Shown here: piece by piece, positions 36,370 to 49,140 of the stretch
Layout of the letters: each line of letters opens with the position of its first letter
How positions within the stretch are numbered: position 1 is the first letter of the stretch
Source of the DNA: Gossypium raimondii
Lineage: Eukaryota > Streptophyta > Magnoliopsida > Malvales > Malvaceae
Direction: 5' to 3'
Length of the DNA: 64,000 nt
Assembly: GCF_025698545.1 (NCBI RefSeq)
Contig: NC_068570.1
Coordinates: 54,145,924 to 54,209,923, forward strand
Notes under the pieces: model-generated
Told to the model about the DNA's origin: nothing
The model's input: only the letters and a program-made list of their open reading frames with translations
Database searches by the model: none
Position numbers and translations under genes: made by a program

Positions 36370-37981
36370 TATTTTAATACTTATATACAAGGTTTAATAT
36401 CTCTTTTAGCCTCTATATTATAATTGAATTATCACTTTAGTACATGCATGATTAAATGCTAAAAGTTACATATTTTATGTAACTAAATTGGTTAATTTAT
36501 GAGAATGCACCACTAATTTTGCCATATTTATTGAATTTTGTGCAGGAATGTAATTTGGGGCTAAATAGAAGAAAAAGGAAACAATTGGACCAAATTAAAA
36601 AAAGAAGCAAAGAAGGAGGGCCAAAGTAAAATTTTTCCAATATTAATTAGCTGAAAATTTTGTTGACTTAGTGGGGGAGATTATTTTGGGATTTATTTTA
36701 TTATGGGATATTTTTTCTTTAATTTCCTATGACTAGTTAGTTCCTAATTTAGTAAATCCACTAGTATAAATAGAGCTTGTATTGTTCATCAATCAAAAAA
36801 CATTTAGCTTTTATCTTTCAAATTCTCTCCTTTCTCACGTAGCCTTTGTTATTTCTTAGTTTGTCTTCCTTCAATTTATTAGTTAGCCAACCATCCATTT
36901 CACCTTTATTTTCAACTTTTCACAAATTTATTTATTGTCTTTAGTTTCTTTAACTTTCAAACTCTTAAAACTTCAGCTTGTTACTACTTACCATTTACAA
37001 TTCCTTTTTCAAATTCCCTTTTTAAACCACCCCACTTTAATATATATATATATATTTTTTTTTTTTCACCCCCCATACTCAATCACATCACCCATCTTTT
37101 CACCCTTTCTACTTTATTTAATTTATCAAATACCAACATGTCCCAAACTTTAACCAACTAAACCCATTTTCAGCTTTAGGCCGAAATTAGCTTCGTCAAA
37201 ACTCGTGAGTTACGAACCCGAGCAATTCAACTCCTAAAATTCCAGTACTTATTACTTCTCCGGATTATGAGTATGATTTTGTCAGCTCACAAAGTCAGAT
37301 CAACACTAAATAATAAAAAAAGTCGTTTGATTTAGAATGGTTAGACGTACAGTTGGAATTCCGAAAGGAACGTTTCTAATCGGTTTTCTGTGAACACATT
37401 GGCGTGCCAAGTGGAGATAGCTATTTGGTTCCGTCAAGGGAAGTAGTAACCGGATTTAAATGTCCCACGCGGTTGAGGGCATTGGTTCGAGCTAGGCTCT
37501 TCTAGAACGCAAAGCTGCCGGAGTTCTAAATCACGAACGTTTCGTGGTTGTTCGATCGGTAAGAATTAGTTATTGAACGTTCCATAACTAATTTACACAA
37601 GGAAGAGTTGGTGTCCAAGGCGTCCTTGGTAGCTATAACTAGCTAATTGGAAAAGAGCAGTTCATCCAATTTCGAGAATCGATTCAAAGACGAGGAAAAT
37701 TCGTGTCTAAAGCTGAGCTCATTCTAATTAATTTTTCTTAATATTTATTTAACCGTTTTTATTATTCTATTTTCAACTTTTATTTTTGACGTTATTTTTC
37801 TGTTAATTTCAGGTTTTCAAATTTTTATCCCCCGAACGTCTTGGGCACGACAGCTGCCCCGACATAAATCTAGTCAAGCAAGCAACAATTTATAGTAAAC
37901 CAGTCTCTGAGGGATCGACCCTACTCCCTATACTGCATAATTTGCAAACTAAGGTGTAAGTTTATATTGGTGGATTCGACA
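36370..37981. mobile_element. Probable solo LTR or LTR fragment with promoter
   Basis: Contains a TATA-type promoter (AGTATAAATAGAGCTTGTATTG at about 36768-36789) followed by a pyrimidine-rich leader with TTCTCTCC and TCTTCC words. A conserved 3' block near 37830-37930 has ACGTCTTGGGCACGACAGCTGCCCC and GGGATCGACCCTACTCCC. It ends GGTGGATTCGACA at 37981, an LTR-type terminus. I could not place its left end or a target duplication. Confidence 0.5.
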
Positions 37982-37984
37982 CCC

Positions 37985-38575
37985 ACCAATGCACTATTTT
38001 TTAATCAATTTAGCCCTTGTACTTTATTTTTTATCAGTTTAGCTCCTATCCTTTCATTTTGTAATTCTTGTTTCCCAAATCCAATTTTTGTTTATAAAAA
38101 TGTTAAGCCAACCAATGACACACTACTACGTGTTAAGACAAAACTAAAAGACTTAATTTTTTGAAAATCTAAAAATTTAAAATTCATTAAAAAAACCCAA
38201 AATCTTAAGACTTATAGGATTAAAAAAACTAAAAACCATAATTTATTTTTGAAAATTATAAAAAATATTTTAAAAGTTATGAGTATGAGAAACTCATAAA
38301 AAATTAAAATTTTCATAAAATGTAAAAAGAATTGTTTGGAATTTTGGTTTTTATAAAATTTTAGAAATTTATGGCATTTTCTGCAAATTTTTAGGGTTGT
38401 TTTGTATTTTTTTATATTTTTAAGGAATTTGAGATTGAATGGGAAATTTTTTAATAAAAATATAGATTGAGTAACAGGTATACAGAATGAAAGTTTAGGT
38501 GTCAAACTAATAAAATAAATATTATAAGTATAAAAGTGATAAACTAAATAGCAAAAAGTATTAAACCTATATGCA
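37985..38575. mobile_element. Miniature inverted-repeat element (about 0.59 kb)
   Basis: The left side (CACTATTTTTTAATCAATTTAGCCC...TTTCATTTTGTA) is an imperfect reverse complement of the right side (AGAATGAAAGTTTAGGTG...TGATAAACTAAATAGCAAAAAG). The core is AT-rich (AAAATTTTAGAAATTT type) and non-coding. Confidence 0.45.
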
Positions 38576-40804
38576 ATATTACAAATATATGATATTCCAA
38601 ATAAGTAAAATAAAAAAAAAACTATTTAAAATATATATTGCAGCATAACTGTTGTTAGAAGAATACACCAGATCTGATATCAAATGTAGATAAAACCACG
38701 CGCCAAACATGAGACTGGTTCTAAGGCTCATAACAAATATCTTACGGCGTACTTCAATTAAAAAGTGGAAAAGTCCCCCTTTTTTATACCCAAAATATCT
38801 CCCAATAATAATATAGCTAAAAATTGCTCCCCCTTGCTTTACTTTTATGTACATTTAAAATTGGTATAGTAATTTGTTTCACTCTTCAATTTTATTTAAA
38901 AGAAAAAAATATTTTAAGTTTTTGCTTTTAACCCTTAAATTCATATTATTTGTTAAATTACTCTCAAAATGTATAAAAAAATTAATGTCTGTTAATTTTA
39001 TTAACATAGCATCCATGTATGTCTATGTCAACAATCAATTATTTTATTTTTTAAAATTCAAAAATTTAAAATTTATTAAAATTTTTAAAAATATTTAATA
39101 ATACAAATTATAATAATAGTCTATAATTTTAATTTTTTAAAAATAATTAATTATTAATGTAACCTACATGTAAATTATCATGTCAACAAAGTTGACATTA
39201 ATTTTTCCAACCATCTCAAGATGTTTTAACAAAAAAAAAAAAAGCTTGTTTAAAGGATAAAATAAGGTTAGGCAGAAAAACTGACCAAATTGGAAATCAA
39301 TCCAAACCAAATATTTGGACATTCTATGAAATACAAGTTAAAAAATTATAATTACCCAAAATCAAACCAAATTTTATTTTTATTTAATATATATAATTAA
39401 TTTTAATTTTTATGATATAAAATAAATATTTTATATTTAAAATTGTAAAAATAATTTAAAGTTCTTGAAAAGATCTTATTTTTAAACATTAAACATATTT
39501 ATGAAACGATCTTAAAATTTTCTCAAATAATATTCAAAATAAATAAAATAAAGCTCATTTTGTCAAAATAAGTCTAAAAATTAAAACAAAAATTAATATA
39601 AAAATTCAAAAACCGAACCAGACCAAATTATAAAGAATAATTCAAAAAATCTAAAAATTTCAACCAAATCAATCTCTCCTAACTAAAAGAGATGAAAATT
39701 AAATAAATAACTCAAATAACTTTTTTTATAAAGTTGAAGAGTTAAATAAGTATCATACCTTTTAAATTTTAAATTAATTCAAACTTAAAGCATTCTAATT
39801 AAATTTTCAAATATTAATATCAAATCAATTAAATTGTTCCATTAACTTTATCTTTAAATACCAACTCAAATCTAACCTAAAATATATGTAAACTACATGT
39901 TGCTTGTTAATATAAAATGTTAATACCCCAAACCAATGCCTAATTTCAAAAAAATTTAAACCTAAGTTTAAGCCTGTTCCACCCAAGTTGACTCAAATGA
40001 TCATTTTATTATTAAAAAATAAAATTGAAAACTCAATTGACATTAATATTATTATCAATATAGAAATATGTGAATTTGTATATGCTAAAACACATTATCC
40101 TCCTTTTAAAAGTTAAAAACTATAAATAATTTCCAAACATTGTATTACAAAGAACAAATATGAAAAAAACCTATAATGAAATTAATATTAAAAACAATTT
40201 TTATTTAAATTTAATTATAGAAATAGTTTATGTATTTTTATTATTTTAAATAATAAAACAATTAAAGCAAGCAAAACTATCTTATATGTGAGCACCTCTA
40301 CTATTAAATATATAACTTAGATTTGAAATGTCGAAAAATTGATCCTCTTAAATTTTATTAATACTAAACTTTTTATCATACCAAATTTAAAATTTTCATA
40401 TAATAAATGCATATATTTACAATTTAATACATATAATTTAAATATACTCCACATCACGCCCAAATTAGCTGCTAAACAAATGAAAAATTATCTAGTATTT
40501 TAAAACTTAAATTATCTTAAAGTTCAAAAGATTATATTAACCCAAATGATTTTATTTAGAATAATTTAAAAGTAAAATTTAAATTCAATAATTGAAACTC
40601 TTTTATCATATGCTATTAAACTAATTAAACTCAAAGACTTCAATTATCAAATTAGGTTAACCTAATTAAACTCACAAATCCGAATAACATAAACAAATAT
40701 AATATTGATATACATGTGATCGACATTTTTCATCAATTTCAGTCGGCAAACTATAAGTGAATATGTTACCTTTATGAGAGGCATCTTGAGGTTAGGATAT
40801 CAAC
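38576..40804. other. AT-rich intergenic DNA downstream of PSF3
   Basis: No gene recognised. 40043-40120 matches 19206-19290, and 40300-40450 resembles 24660-24850. The rest is low-complexity AT-rich sequence. Confidence 0.4.
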
Positions 40805-42776
40805 TTATTCAAATGACCTCCTTTTCCTTCCAAGAACTGAAGCTCTTTGAAGCCTGGGGCCGCCCATCCGCCACTTCTTAAAGGCCGACATCGAAACTTG
40901 AGCTGCTTCATACACTACAAAGATGAACAAAACATAATGGCTATGTTGTTCAACTCGCAATCTTTCTCAAAATACCCATACGCAATGCTTATGCTCGACA
41001 TATGAATATGATGATATAACTTCTAAGAATCCTCCAAATACAAGGAAAAACTTACAAAAAATTTGGTTGTACTCATGTTAAGCACATATTTGTACCTAAC
41101 ACTCGTACCTAAGGATAACATAGCAGAATTGTAATGTTTATAAATCTAAAGGAGGCATAGCAGTGAAAGAAATAAGCTTTAAATAAAGGAAAAGGATTCT
41201 CACAATTTGATTCTTCTTTTGTTAGAAGGGTCAAGAATTTCGAAGCCGTTGTGTATGCTGCAGTATATGCCTTGGTTAAGATCTCCTTATATCTGATCTT
41301 GAATGCCGATAAGAGCAAGATTTCAATGGTTTTATCACCAACCCTATCCCATCAAAACACAAAGTGGCGACTGAGAAATCCATTTTTCATTATGTTACTC
41401 GGACTTCTTTAAGTATTAGTATCGGACAATTGTGCTCAAACATATACATATATATATAATCCTTTAAAGACTCTCTAGATACCAATTAGAAACAATCTTG
41501 TTGGACCAGTTGGATTTAGAAGGTCTACTGGCCAGACAGCCTAGAGATGAACTAAGAGCATGGATCCTACATTGCTTGGATTCTTCAATCCATGAGGACG
41601 TAACCTTTAAGGATCCTCTAAATACATAAAAAAGAATACTCAGAAAATTTTAACTAAACCCGTGTTGGATAATATACTTTGTACTTGACGCTTACACTCG
41701 AATCCAAATAGCATAGATTCTAAAGATACTACAAGGACTGACGGAGAGACTCACAGTGGTGCTATCTTGCATCCAAACTCATAAAAATATGGAGATCGAG
41801 ATTTAAGATCCACACAAGCAGCATCAGCTTGGATTTCCAGCCGTGTTCTGGACATATTAAAAATATACATTTAGAAAAACATCATTAGCACGAAGACAAC
41901 TTTGCAAGCACATAAATCAACACATTAAAAAAATAGATGTGGGACTATCAAATAATTAATCATCATCCTCCCGTTGCAGATAGACAGACTTATGTGAGAA
42001 TTTATAACTATTTAGTGTTTACTGCTTCAAATAAATCCAAACAATGTTCGTTGAGAAATAAAATCAAACACCTATTGGGTACTACCAAGCCAAATTCAAC
42101 ATACAGAACACCTTCGGATGATCAAGCATTGAAAGGCTTATGGGTGTCCAAAAGCCAGTCGTTAAGATCCGTGATTCTTTCGTCTCCCAGTATAGTTCTT
42201 TTTGGACACCACCCAGATACCTTTAAGCTTTGTCACTTTCGCCTAATTCGATTCAAAACAAAGTAAGAGAGTCCTTTTACCTACTAATTGAGCTAAATTT
42301 ATATTAACAACAGCCAAAATACCTAACAAGATGAATACTTTTTTTGAGAGCTATTTAGGGGAGAAAAAGTACCTTTGATTGAAACAGGCAGGGACGCTTA
42401 TGGATATGGCTTGCCTTAAGTACAAGTCTTGAGCAAGCCACAATGGAAGCTCCACTTTTGCTCCTTGTTCAACCTAAGATCCAAACATCATAAATTAACC
42501 CTTCTTTCTTAAAAACGGGGTTAGAGAGGAAATTTTTTTAAAAAAGAAAAAAGAAAAAAGCTTACGGAGTTTGTTTCAGAACTTGGATCGATTATAACTC
42601 CATTTGCTGCTTTATGAAAAACAACTGGAACAAACTGAAGTGTGCAAAAAGATTTGGAAAGAAAAATTAAATGAGGAAATTGAGAATTTAACAGTATGCA
42701 AAAAAAAAAAAAGTAAGAGTGTTAAATCAACCTCTTCCTCTGCAAGAATGTCATCGATATTGTAGTAATTCGCCAT
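40805..42776 (-). CDS. PSF3: GINS complex subunit PSF3 (6 exons)
   Basis: Subunit of the GINS tetramer (SLD5-PSF1-PSF2-PSF3), part of the CMG replicative helicase with CDC45 and MCM2-7 in the nucleus. CDS exons (minus): 42776-42732, 42634-42566, 42473-42373, 41847-41755, 41343-41204, 40914-40805; all GT-AG, 558 nt, 185 aa with no break, the size of plant PSF3. The start MANYYNIDDILAEEE and the segments VELPLWLAQDLYLRQA, DLKSRSPYFYEFGCKIAPL and KAYTAAYTTASKFLTLLTKE are diagnostic. The C-terminus is short and basic (GRKRRSFE). It is the only DNA-replication gene here. Confidence 0.93.
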
Positions 42777-43387
42777 TTTCTTTTCTTCTTAAAATCCCTT
42801 TCTAGATCTCAGAGATGGGCGGAAATTGAGGGAAGGGAAAAGAAGATTATTGATTTAAGGGGTTTAGATTATTTTGGGAAATTGAGAGGGAAATTGATGA
42901 GAAAAGGAGGGAAAATTAAACAAGATTTTATTTGTAATTTTCTAATGGACTTTCCTTCTAGCTTCAAAATCTTGCTTTGGTTTAGGAGGATTTTAGGCCC
43001 AATAATTAGGGCTTAATTAACCCAATGGGTATTTTATCATATCACAATTCTATTTAAATTATTTTATACTTATCTCAATTTTGATCCATTAATGATTAAA
43101 AGATATAAAATTTTCCTCCAAAATACATAAAAATTTGAAACATTCGTATGTTGATATGTGGTCATATCATTTTTTTTTTATACTCATATCATATCTAAAT
43201 TAATTTCACGTTGAAATCAATATTTTTTTTAAATTGAATCAGTGATAAACCATCGATTCATCCATCCTACTAAAAGTTATTAAAATTCAAAACACAAACA
43301 GTGGTTCAACCAATTTTTTATTAACTCAATAGGATCCTGCTAAAAATTACTAAAATCTCAATCAATTTTTTAATCAACTCAATCGGT

Positions 43388-44390
43388 TCTAGACCTGTAC
43401 CCAGGCCCGTCTAGGGGTGTTAAATCGGTTAATTGACCCGAACTACCATTAACTGAATTAATCGACCCTTTTAAACCCTTAACCATTAACCAAACCGAAT
43501 TTTTTTCAAAAAAAATAAACCAAATCAAACTTTTTCGATTAATTCGGTCGGTTAACCGAATCAACTGAAATTTATATGTTTTTTTTTTATATTTTTGGTT
43601 AAAACAAGTATAAAACATATAAAAAAAATTAACCGAATTAACCGACCGATTAATTTATACTTCTAAAAAATTAACCGAACCGACAGACCCTCAACTGAAT
43701 AGTTATATATTATAATATTATTTATTAAGTTCGGTTAATTCGGTTAACTGACCGATTTCAAACTAAATTAACCGTTAACCGAATTTCCAAAAAATTATTA
43801 ACTGGCCCTGACCGAATTAATTCGGTTAACCGACCGATTAACTGAATTCAGTCGGTTAACCAAATTAATTCAGTTTTACTCGAAATTTGCACCCCTAGGC
43901 CCGTCCAAAATTTGGAAGAGTTCAGACGAAAATATTAGGCCTAAAAAATATGCTTAGGCAAAAAAATTAAACCTGTTTAAAATATGGACTAGACTCGAGC
44001 TTAGACATTTAAAGTCCAACCCAACCCATTTTAAGTTTATAATACTTTATATTATGTTATTTTTATATATTATGTAATTTAAAACCCATTAAGAAAATAA
44101 ACATATACTAAATATATAATACTACTAAGATAACTATATAAAAAATTTAATAAATAAAAAAATGTAAAAGTATCAAATATTAAAATATAATAATACAAAT
44201 ATATATTTTAAAAATTTTTAAAAATAATATGAAAGAGCCTAAAATTAACTTGAGTTAGTCTTTTACAAATATAGACAAATAATATAGACAAATTTAAACA
44301 AAATTTCAAACTCAAATTTCAGGCGAGTCTGACTTGAGCAAACATAAAATATGTTAATATTATACTCCAATGAGCACCTCTAATCAATTC
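43388..44390. mobile_element. Dispersed non-autonomous repeat, copy 2, split by a later insertion
   Basis: The part at 43906-44390 aligns with 25560-26065, and 43388-43411 supplies its left edge. The two pieces are separated by the element at 43413-43896, which brings its own target duplication. This is a second nested insertion in the window. Confidence 0.5.
43413..43896. mobile_element. MULE-like miniature element with 9-10 bp target duplication
   Basis: Ends AGGGGTGTTAAATC...AAATTTGCACCCCT (7-bp perfect terminal inverted repeats). It is flanked by AGGCCCGTC at 43403-43411 and 43897-43905; the tenth base differs, T versus C. The interior is made of inverted GGTTAACCGA / TCGGTTAACC words and can fold extensively. 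A 9-10 bp duplication is typical of Mutator-like elements. No coding sequence. Confidence 0.68.
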
Positions 44391-44802
44391 GTACCAGCTC
44401 TCAATTTAACGGATTCAAAATCACTACCGGTCAACCTGGTTCAAACTAAACAAACAAAAATGCATCGGAGACATAATTTGCAACAATCCTAAAAGATTCA
44501 TTAATCGAGTAATCAGCTGATTCAGCTTTGTCATTGAAATTAATCCACTGTTTTTTTCTCAGAAAAAATATCATGTTTTCTTGTAGTTACAGTTCATAAG
44601 TCGTCCGGTTGAATGGGGGGATTTCTATAACATTTCACTAATGCCCCACACATTATGGGTATTTTAAGAAATCATGATAAAAGAATTATATGAATTTATT
44701 CCTTTCTTTGAAGTGATAAAGAATCAATACGTTTGTTGATCCGAGCTCAAACAACCTGCACGGAGGTCGGTTGAAAAACTGTTCTCGGAACTGAATCGGT
44801 GT

Positions 44803-47800
44803 TCAAGTCAATGCATTACGGACTCGTAAAAGCCAAAAAGCTATCTGCAGTGCTAAAAGGCGAGCTTCAAAAAGGAATTCCTCGAACCAGATATCAATCC
44901 GGGAAAATAATGATTTCATCTGCGTCATTTTTGCTTCGACAACAGCTTCGGAAGAAACTCTTCCGATAATCAAAAATGTCTCGAGTGAAGAACCCTGTAA
45001 CTGTCATGCAGCAGTCAAAGCAATAAGCTCCTTATTATAGCCATATGTTGTTCCAACACTCCCATGTCCGAGACTCACACTCAAGTCCAAGTAACATGGA
45101 AACAAAGAATTTAATAAAATCAAGTACAGAAAAGTAGAGAATACCAGCGAGTTATTGACTGCTCTTAAGCAATCATTTGTCTTCAACATTAATAGAATAA
45201 CACGGGGCAGTCGACGGAGAAGCTCGGATATTTGAGGGAAATATTGAGATGCATACATCTGCCGGAGAAGATAGATATGGCCGAGCAAGAAGTGAGAACC
45301 AATCAATTAAAAACAATCCAACATTCAAACTTATAGCAAATCATAATCTCTAAACACAAAAACAGAGCTCCAATGGAATCCTTATTCAGAACGAAGCCAA
45401 TAAATAAGAGGAAAAATATATCAATATCAGTATATCAAAACTTATAATATCACCTGTAGTTCAGAACGATCACTATCAGTGCCTTTTATGACCAAATGAT
45501 CCACAGCTGGGTCAATGACCCGATTCCAGGGCCTCATCGTTAGAATCCCTGCAAATAGCACATACAGGTCCTCCCCAGCACCCAATTTCACACTATGTTC
45601 CTTTATTCCATTAGCATCAGAAAACACCAATGCCTGCAATGCAAGCATGAATTAACATATCACATTGCTCACAAGTAAAAGCCGATGTTACTCTAGTGTT
45701 GATACACAAATATTTCCAGCAAAGGTACTTTAAGAAAATGTAAAGTCAAAGTAATGTAAATAAAAACTATAAATGCATCCAAGAAATATATCCAAATTTT
45801 TTGGGAGAGGGACAACGTACCCTCCAAAGAGAAGCATAGCTGAATCTAGTAGAGAAGTCGAGTTCTTTATAAAGACCATGGTCTAACAATATCAACTGTG
45901 GCTTTTTCTTGCCTGTGGACCAAAGGAGAAAAAGATCAGGTTCTGAGTGTTGTATCCAGAGAAACAACTAAACTTCGCAATCAAACACATGAAAAAGCTT
46001 CAAAAAGAAATCCATCACAGAAACTCGGATTTTTAATGGCCACATTGAAGTCCCCAAAAGGGTGCAAACTGGTAAAGCAAGTTTTCGTTAATTTATTATG
46101 AAGTTGGAACATTTGAAACATATTTTTTTTTTCCTTTACAAATCAATAACGAGTTCCATTACTAAGAGTTTTATTATTAAAATTCTAAAAATGACATCAC
46201 TACTTGCAGTGAACAAATTCATGCTGAAAGACAGAGCATGATCTTAGACAGATCAAGCTGGAAGAATTAAGAAAACAGACATGATAATACTTAGCTTATT
46301 GAGGATAGATATGGAAACAAGAAAGATTTAACATCATTGATTTGAATTGCAACTAGTTAAGAACAAGTGGAGACATTCTCAAATGATTTCAACATAAAAG
46401 AAAAGCTCACCGAAAATTCTCCTTTTGCCAGAAGGTAACGGCCGAACTAATAAATTAGCAGCATGTGGATCACAATGAACAAATCCATGTTTAAACATCA
46501 TCTCAGCAAAAGTTTGACTAACCTGCATAGAATCAGATTACATATATTATGACAATCACATAACTGCACAAATATATATATCCTTTAATGATTTTTCCAG
46601 GAGTTAATACAGCTTCTAAATGCCAAAAACAATCGGCAGACGATAATAAGCCAAGAACTTACCAATCTTGCAACATCACTAGGTTGGATTCCAAGTTTTT
46701 GAATGGTAATGACATCATTCACATATGCACCGTCCATAAATTCCATTGTTAAAAGCTTTGAGGTACTCAAAGACCAATGCACCTCTGGTGCATAAACATA
46801 ATCTGCAATATGAGGAGACAGCTTCCGAAAATTTTCCAAACATTTGACGCTGTTCTTTGCCTCTATCAAAAAGTCTAGCTCCTGAAAAGCCCAGAACAAA
46901 TCAAATCCTATATCATGTCGAATGGAAAGAAAGCTAAATACATAATTGGCAAATAGAATAATAAGTATCCGAGCAAAAGAAAATTACATATATCGTTTAT
47001 GTCCATGTTTGACAAGCAAGGGTGCATTGGAAGGTATAAAACCAGAAAATAGAGCACAAGAATACCATATCATAAGCAAACCAATTGTATAATAATACAT
47101 CTAGATTTCTTGAAAGCGTAAATTCAGACAAAGGAATTTTTAAGCAACTTGCCTTGGGTAAACTCTCTTGAATTTCAGCAACCAACCATCTGCAGGCATA
47201 AGCCAAGATATTCAAGAATTCTAACAGTTGAAACCACATAACAATAAAATGTTTGAGAAATACATGGGATTCTGCAGTTGTGCATGACTGTAGAAGCCAA
47301 ACGAGGCAAGAAACAGTACCTATAATCAAAAGATGGGAATAACCGATGTAGAGTGTTGACAAGGAATTCCACAGTGGCTTGGTCTGCAGCCGCAGTATCT
47401 GTCATGTGAGTGTGCTGAACCTGAATTTCAAGAAAAATGATACGGACATGGAAAATAAATCCTAATAATAACACCCAGAGGCCTAAATTTGTAGAAGTCA
47501 AATAAATAAAAATTCCTGAGGTAAAAGTAACAAAGAGTGAAACCTTCACAGCAACTTTTTGACCATCATGCGTACGAGCAATATGGACTTGCGCAAGAGA
47601 AGCACTTGCTATCGGTTTTGGATCAAATTCATCGAAAACCTGCATATGGAAAGCTAGTTTAAATGGACAAGTATACCCTCTACATGTGTAAAGAAACATC
47701 GATAGCATTTACTATATTGGAAAAGCAGTTATCCAACCTAAACAATCATTAAAAACAATTCAATTCTGCTTCTTAAAATTATGTTTTCAAAACAATACAT

Positions 47801-48670
47801 ACTTTATCAGGTGTCTCTCCAAGTTCCTTCTTGAAGACTTCACATACTTGATCATACGAAGAAACCGGACACTTATTCAACATCGACTCCCTCATTGTAA
47901 GAACATACTCCTGAGGAACTAGGTACTCCTACACAAATAAAAGAGCAAAATCTTTTCGAATCAAACCCATGACCGAATGGTATCTAATGAATCCAAAAAC
48001 CAGATCAGCAAACTTCATATCGAAGACACAGAGTCGGCATTACTAAAAACATACCAATTGCCCAATATGTTGGCCAAGCTTGATATAAATTCCTCCATTT
48101 CTAAAACAAAGTTCTTGAAGCTTTCGTGCCGATCTTAAATGAACTTCATGTTTAATCTTAGCTCTCTCATTACTTCCTTCTGGCAGTCCCCATAATGAAT
48201 ACTGGTAATCTAATAGCATAATTCAAACGCGTCACCAAAATTTGAAATATATAAAAATATACCAGTACCCAAATTCTCAATTATTTGCTAAATTTCTATC
48301 TATGGCATTATAAAGAAAACAAAATGATCATCATCCCTTTAAATCTAACAAATTCAACTGATTTCTTTTTTTTTCAATGTAAGTTATATTTTTCATTCAA
48401 GATTGGAACTTTAAGCTTTTAGTTAACTATCTTAACAAAATGAAGATAGAAAATAAAATGTTACAATTTTCAAGATTTGGAGGTACCGAAGACGATAGAG
48501 GCAGCAGTTGCGGAGTCACGGAGAAGGCGGAGAGGGACGGCGGTGCAGAGCTTGAGAGCTGCGGCGGGGTCGTCAGAGGTGGCGACAGTAGCGGCTGCAC
48601 CTCCCGTACAAAGGGCAGTGGCGGCAACCGCTAGCTTGGCGCGCGTACGCCAAAGGGATCGCGTTGCCAT
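44803..48670 (-). CDS. ABC1/UbiB-family atypical kinase, ATH9/ADCK1 type (12 exons)
   Basis: Homologue of Arabidopsis ATH9 (recalled as At2g40090) and animal ADCK1, membrane-associated atypical kinases/ATPases of mitochondria or plastids. CDS exons (minus): 48670-48487, 48209-48055, 47928-47803, 47639-47544, 47420-47320, 47189-47153, 46881-46663, 46522-46411, 45912-45821, 45633-45454, 45258-45145, 45000-44803; 1614 nt, 537 aa, unbroken. The N-terminus ([20 protein letters not shown]) is Arg/Ala-rich, like an organelle-targeting or anchor segment. ABC1 features: KLGQ (105-108), the Ala-rich loop ASASLAQVH and VAVK with the ATP-site Lys (about 187), catalytic HCDPHAANL (H322, D324, N329), and DHG (354-356) in place of DFG. 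Intron 6 has a GC donor beside a 37-nt exon. Substrate unknown. Confidence 0.92.
47153..47189 (-). other. 37-nt microexon 6 with a GC-AG downstream intron
   Basis: Encodes [12 protein letters not shown]. The acceptor is CTGCAG|ATGG. The donor is CCCAAG|GCAAGT (47152-47151 GC), a strong match to the GC-donor consensus. The frame needs this exon to link exon 5 (ending AG) with exon 7 (GAGCTAGAC). Confidence 0.8.
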
Positions 48671-49140
48671 GGATTTTTTGGGATGGCCGCCCGCAAGACT
48701 AACGGGGACAAGCGAGCGAAAATAACTCTCCTATGTTTTACCGTCTTTCGGTTTTTTTGTTTTTTTGTTTTTTCCCCTTGTCTTGTCTTTATTTATTTAT
48801 TTAAAAATTTGGGTTTGGGTTTAATTTGTTGGGGGAAATAGGCCAATAGCCCACAAAGTAATATCATTTTGTTGGGGGAAGATGGGTTTTCGTTTCCTTT
48901 AGTTGGTAGAGGTGTTTTGAAATATAGGGCTCGAGATAGTTCAAATAATGTAGTTTATTATTCTAAAATAATAAAATATAAAAATATTTTTACATTAAGG
49001 GTATATTTGTTTTAAAAAGAATTATCATAATTTTTTTTCAATATTTTCTGTGTGTTTGTTTCATTGAAATTAGCTTTCTAATAAATAAATAAATAAATTC
49101 ATTTTCTTTAAATTAAATTATACTTTTGAAATGCGTAAAC
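48671..49140 (-). promoter_or_regulatory. Leader and promoter region of the ABC1 kinase gene
   Basis: GC-richer near the ATG, then T-rich runs (TTTTTTTGTTTTTTTGTTTTTT minus A-rich) at 48750-48780. I saw no specific element. AT-rich beyond 48950. Confidence 0.35.

Larger units (their letters stand above)
42777..44802. other. Intergenic DNA between PSF3 and the ABC1 kinase gene
   Basis: The leader and promoter of PSF3 lie above 42777. 43388-44390 is a dispersed repeat interrupted by a smaller inverted-repeat element at 43413-43896. The 3' untranslated region of the ABC1 kinase gene probably lies just below 44803. Confidence 0.45.

Noticed and set aside
41937-42266. 109-codon plus-strand frame
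   Set aside because: Lies in intron 3 of PSF3 on the opposite strand and has no recognisable domain.
48477-48725. Plus-strand frame of 82 codons
   Set aside because: Antisense shadow of GC-rich exon 1 of the ABC1 kinase gene.
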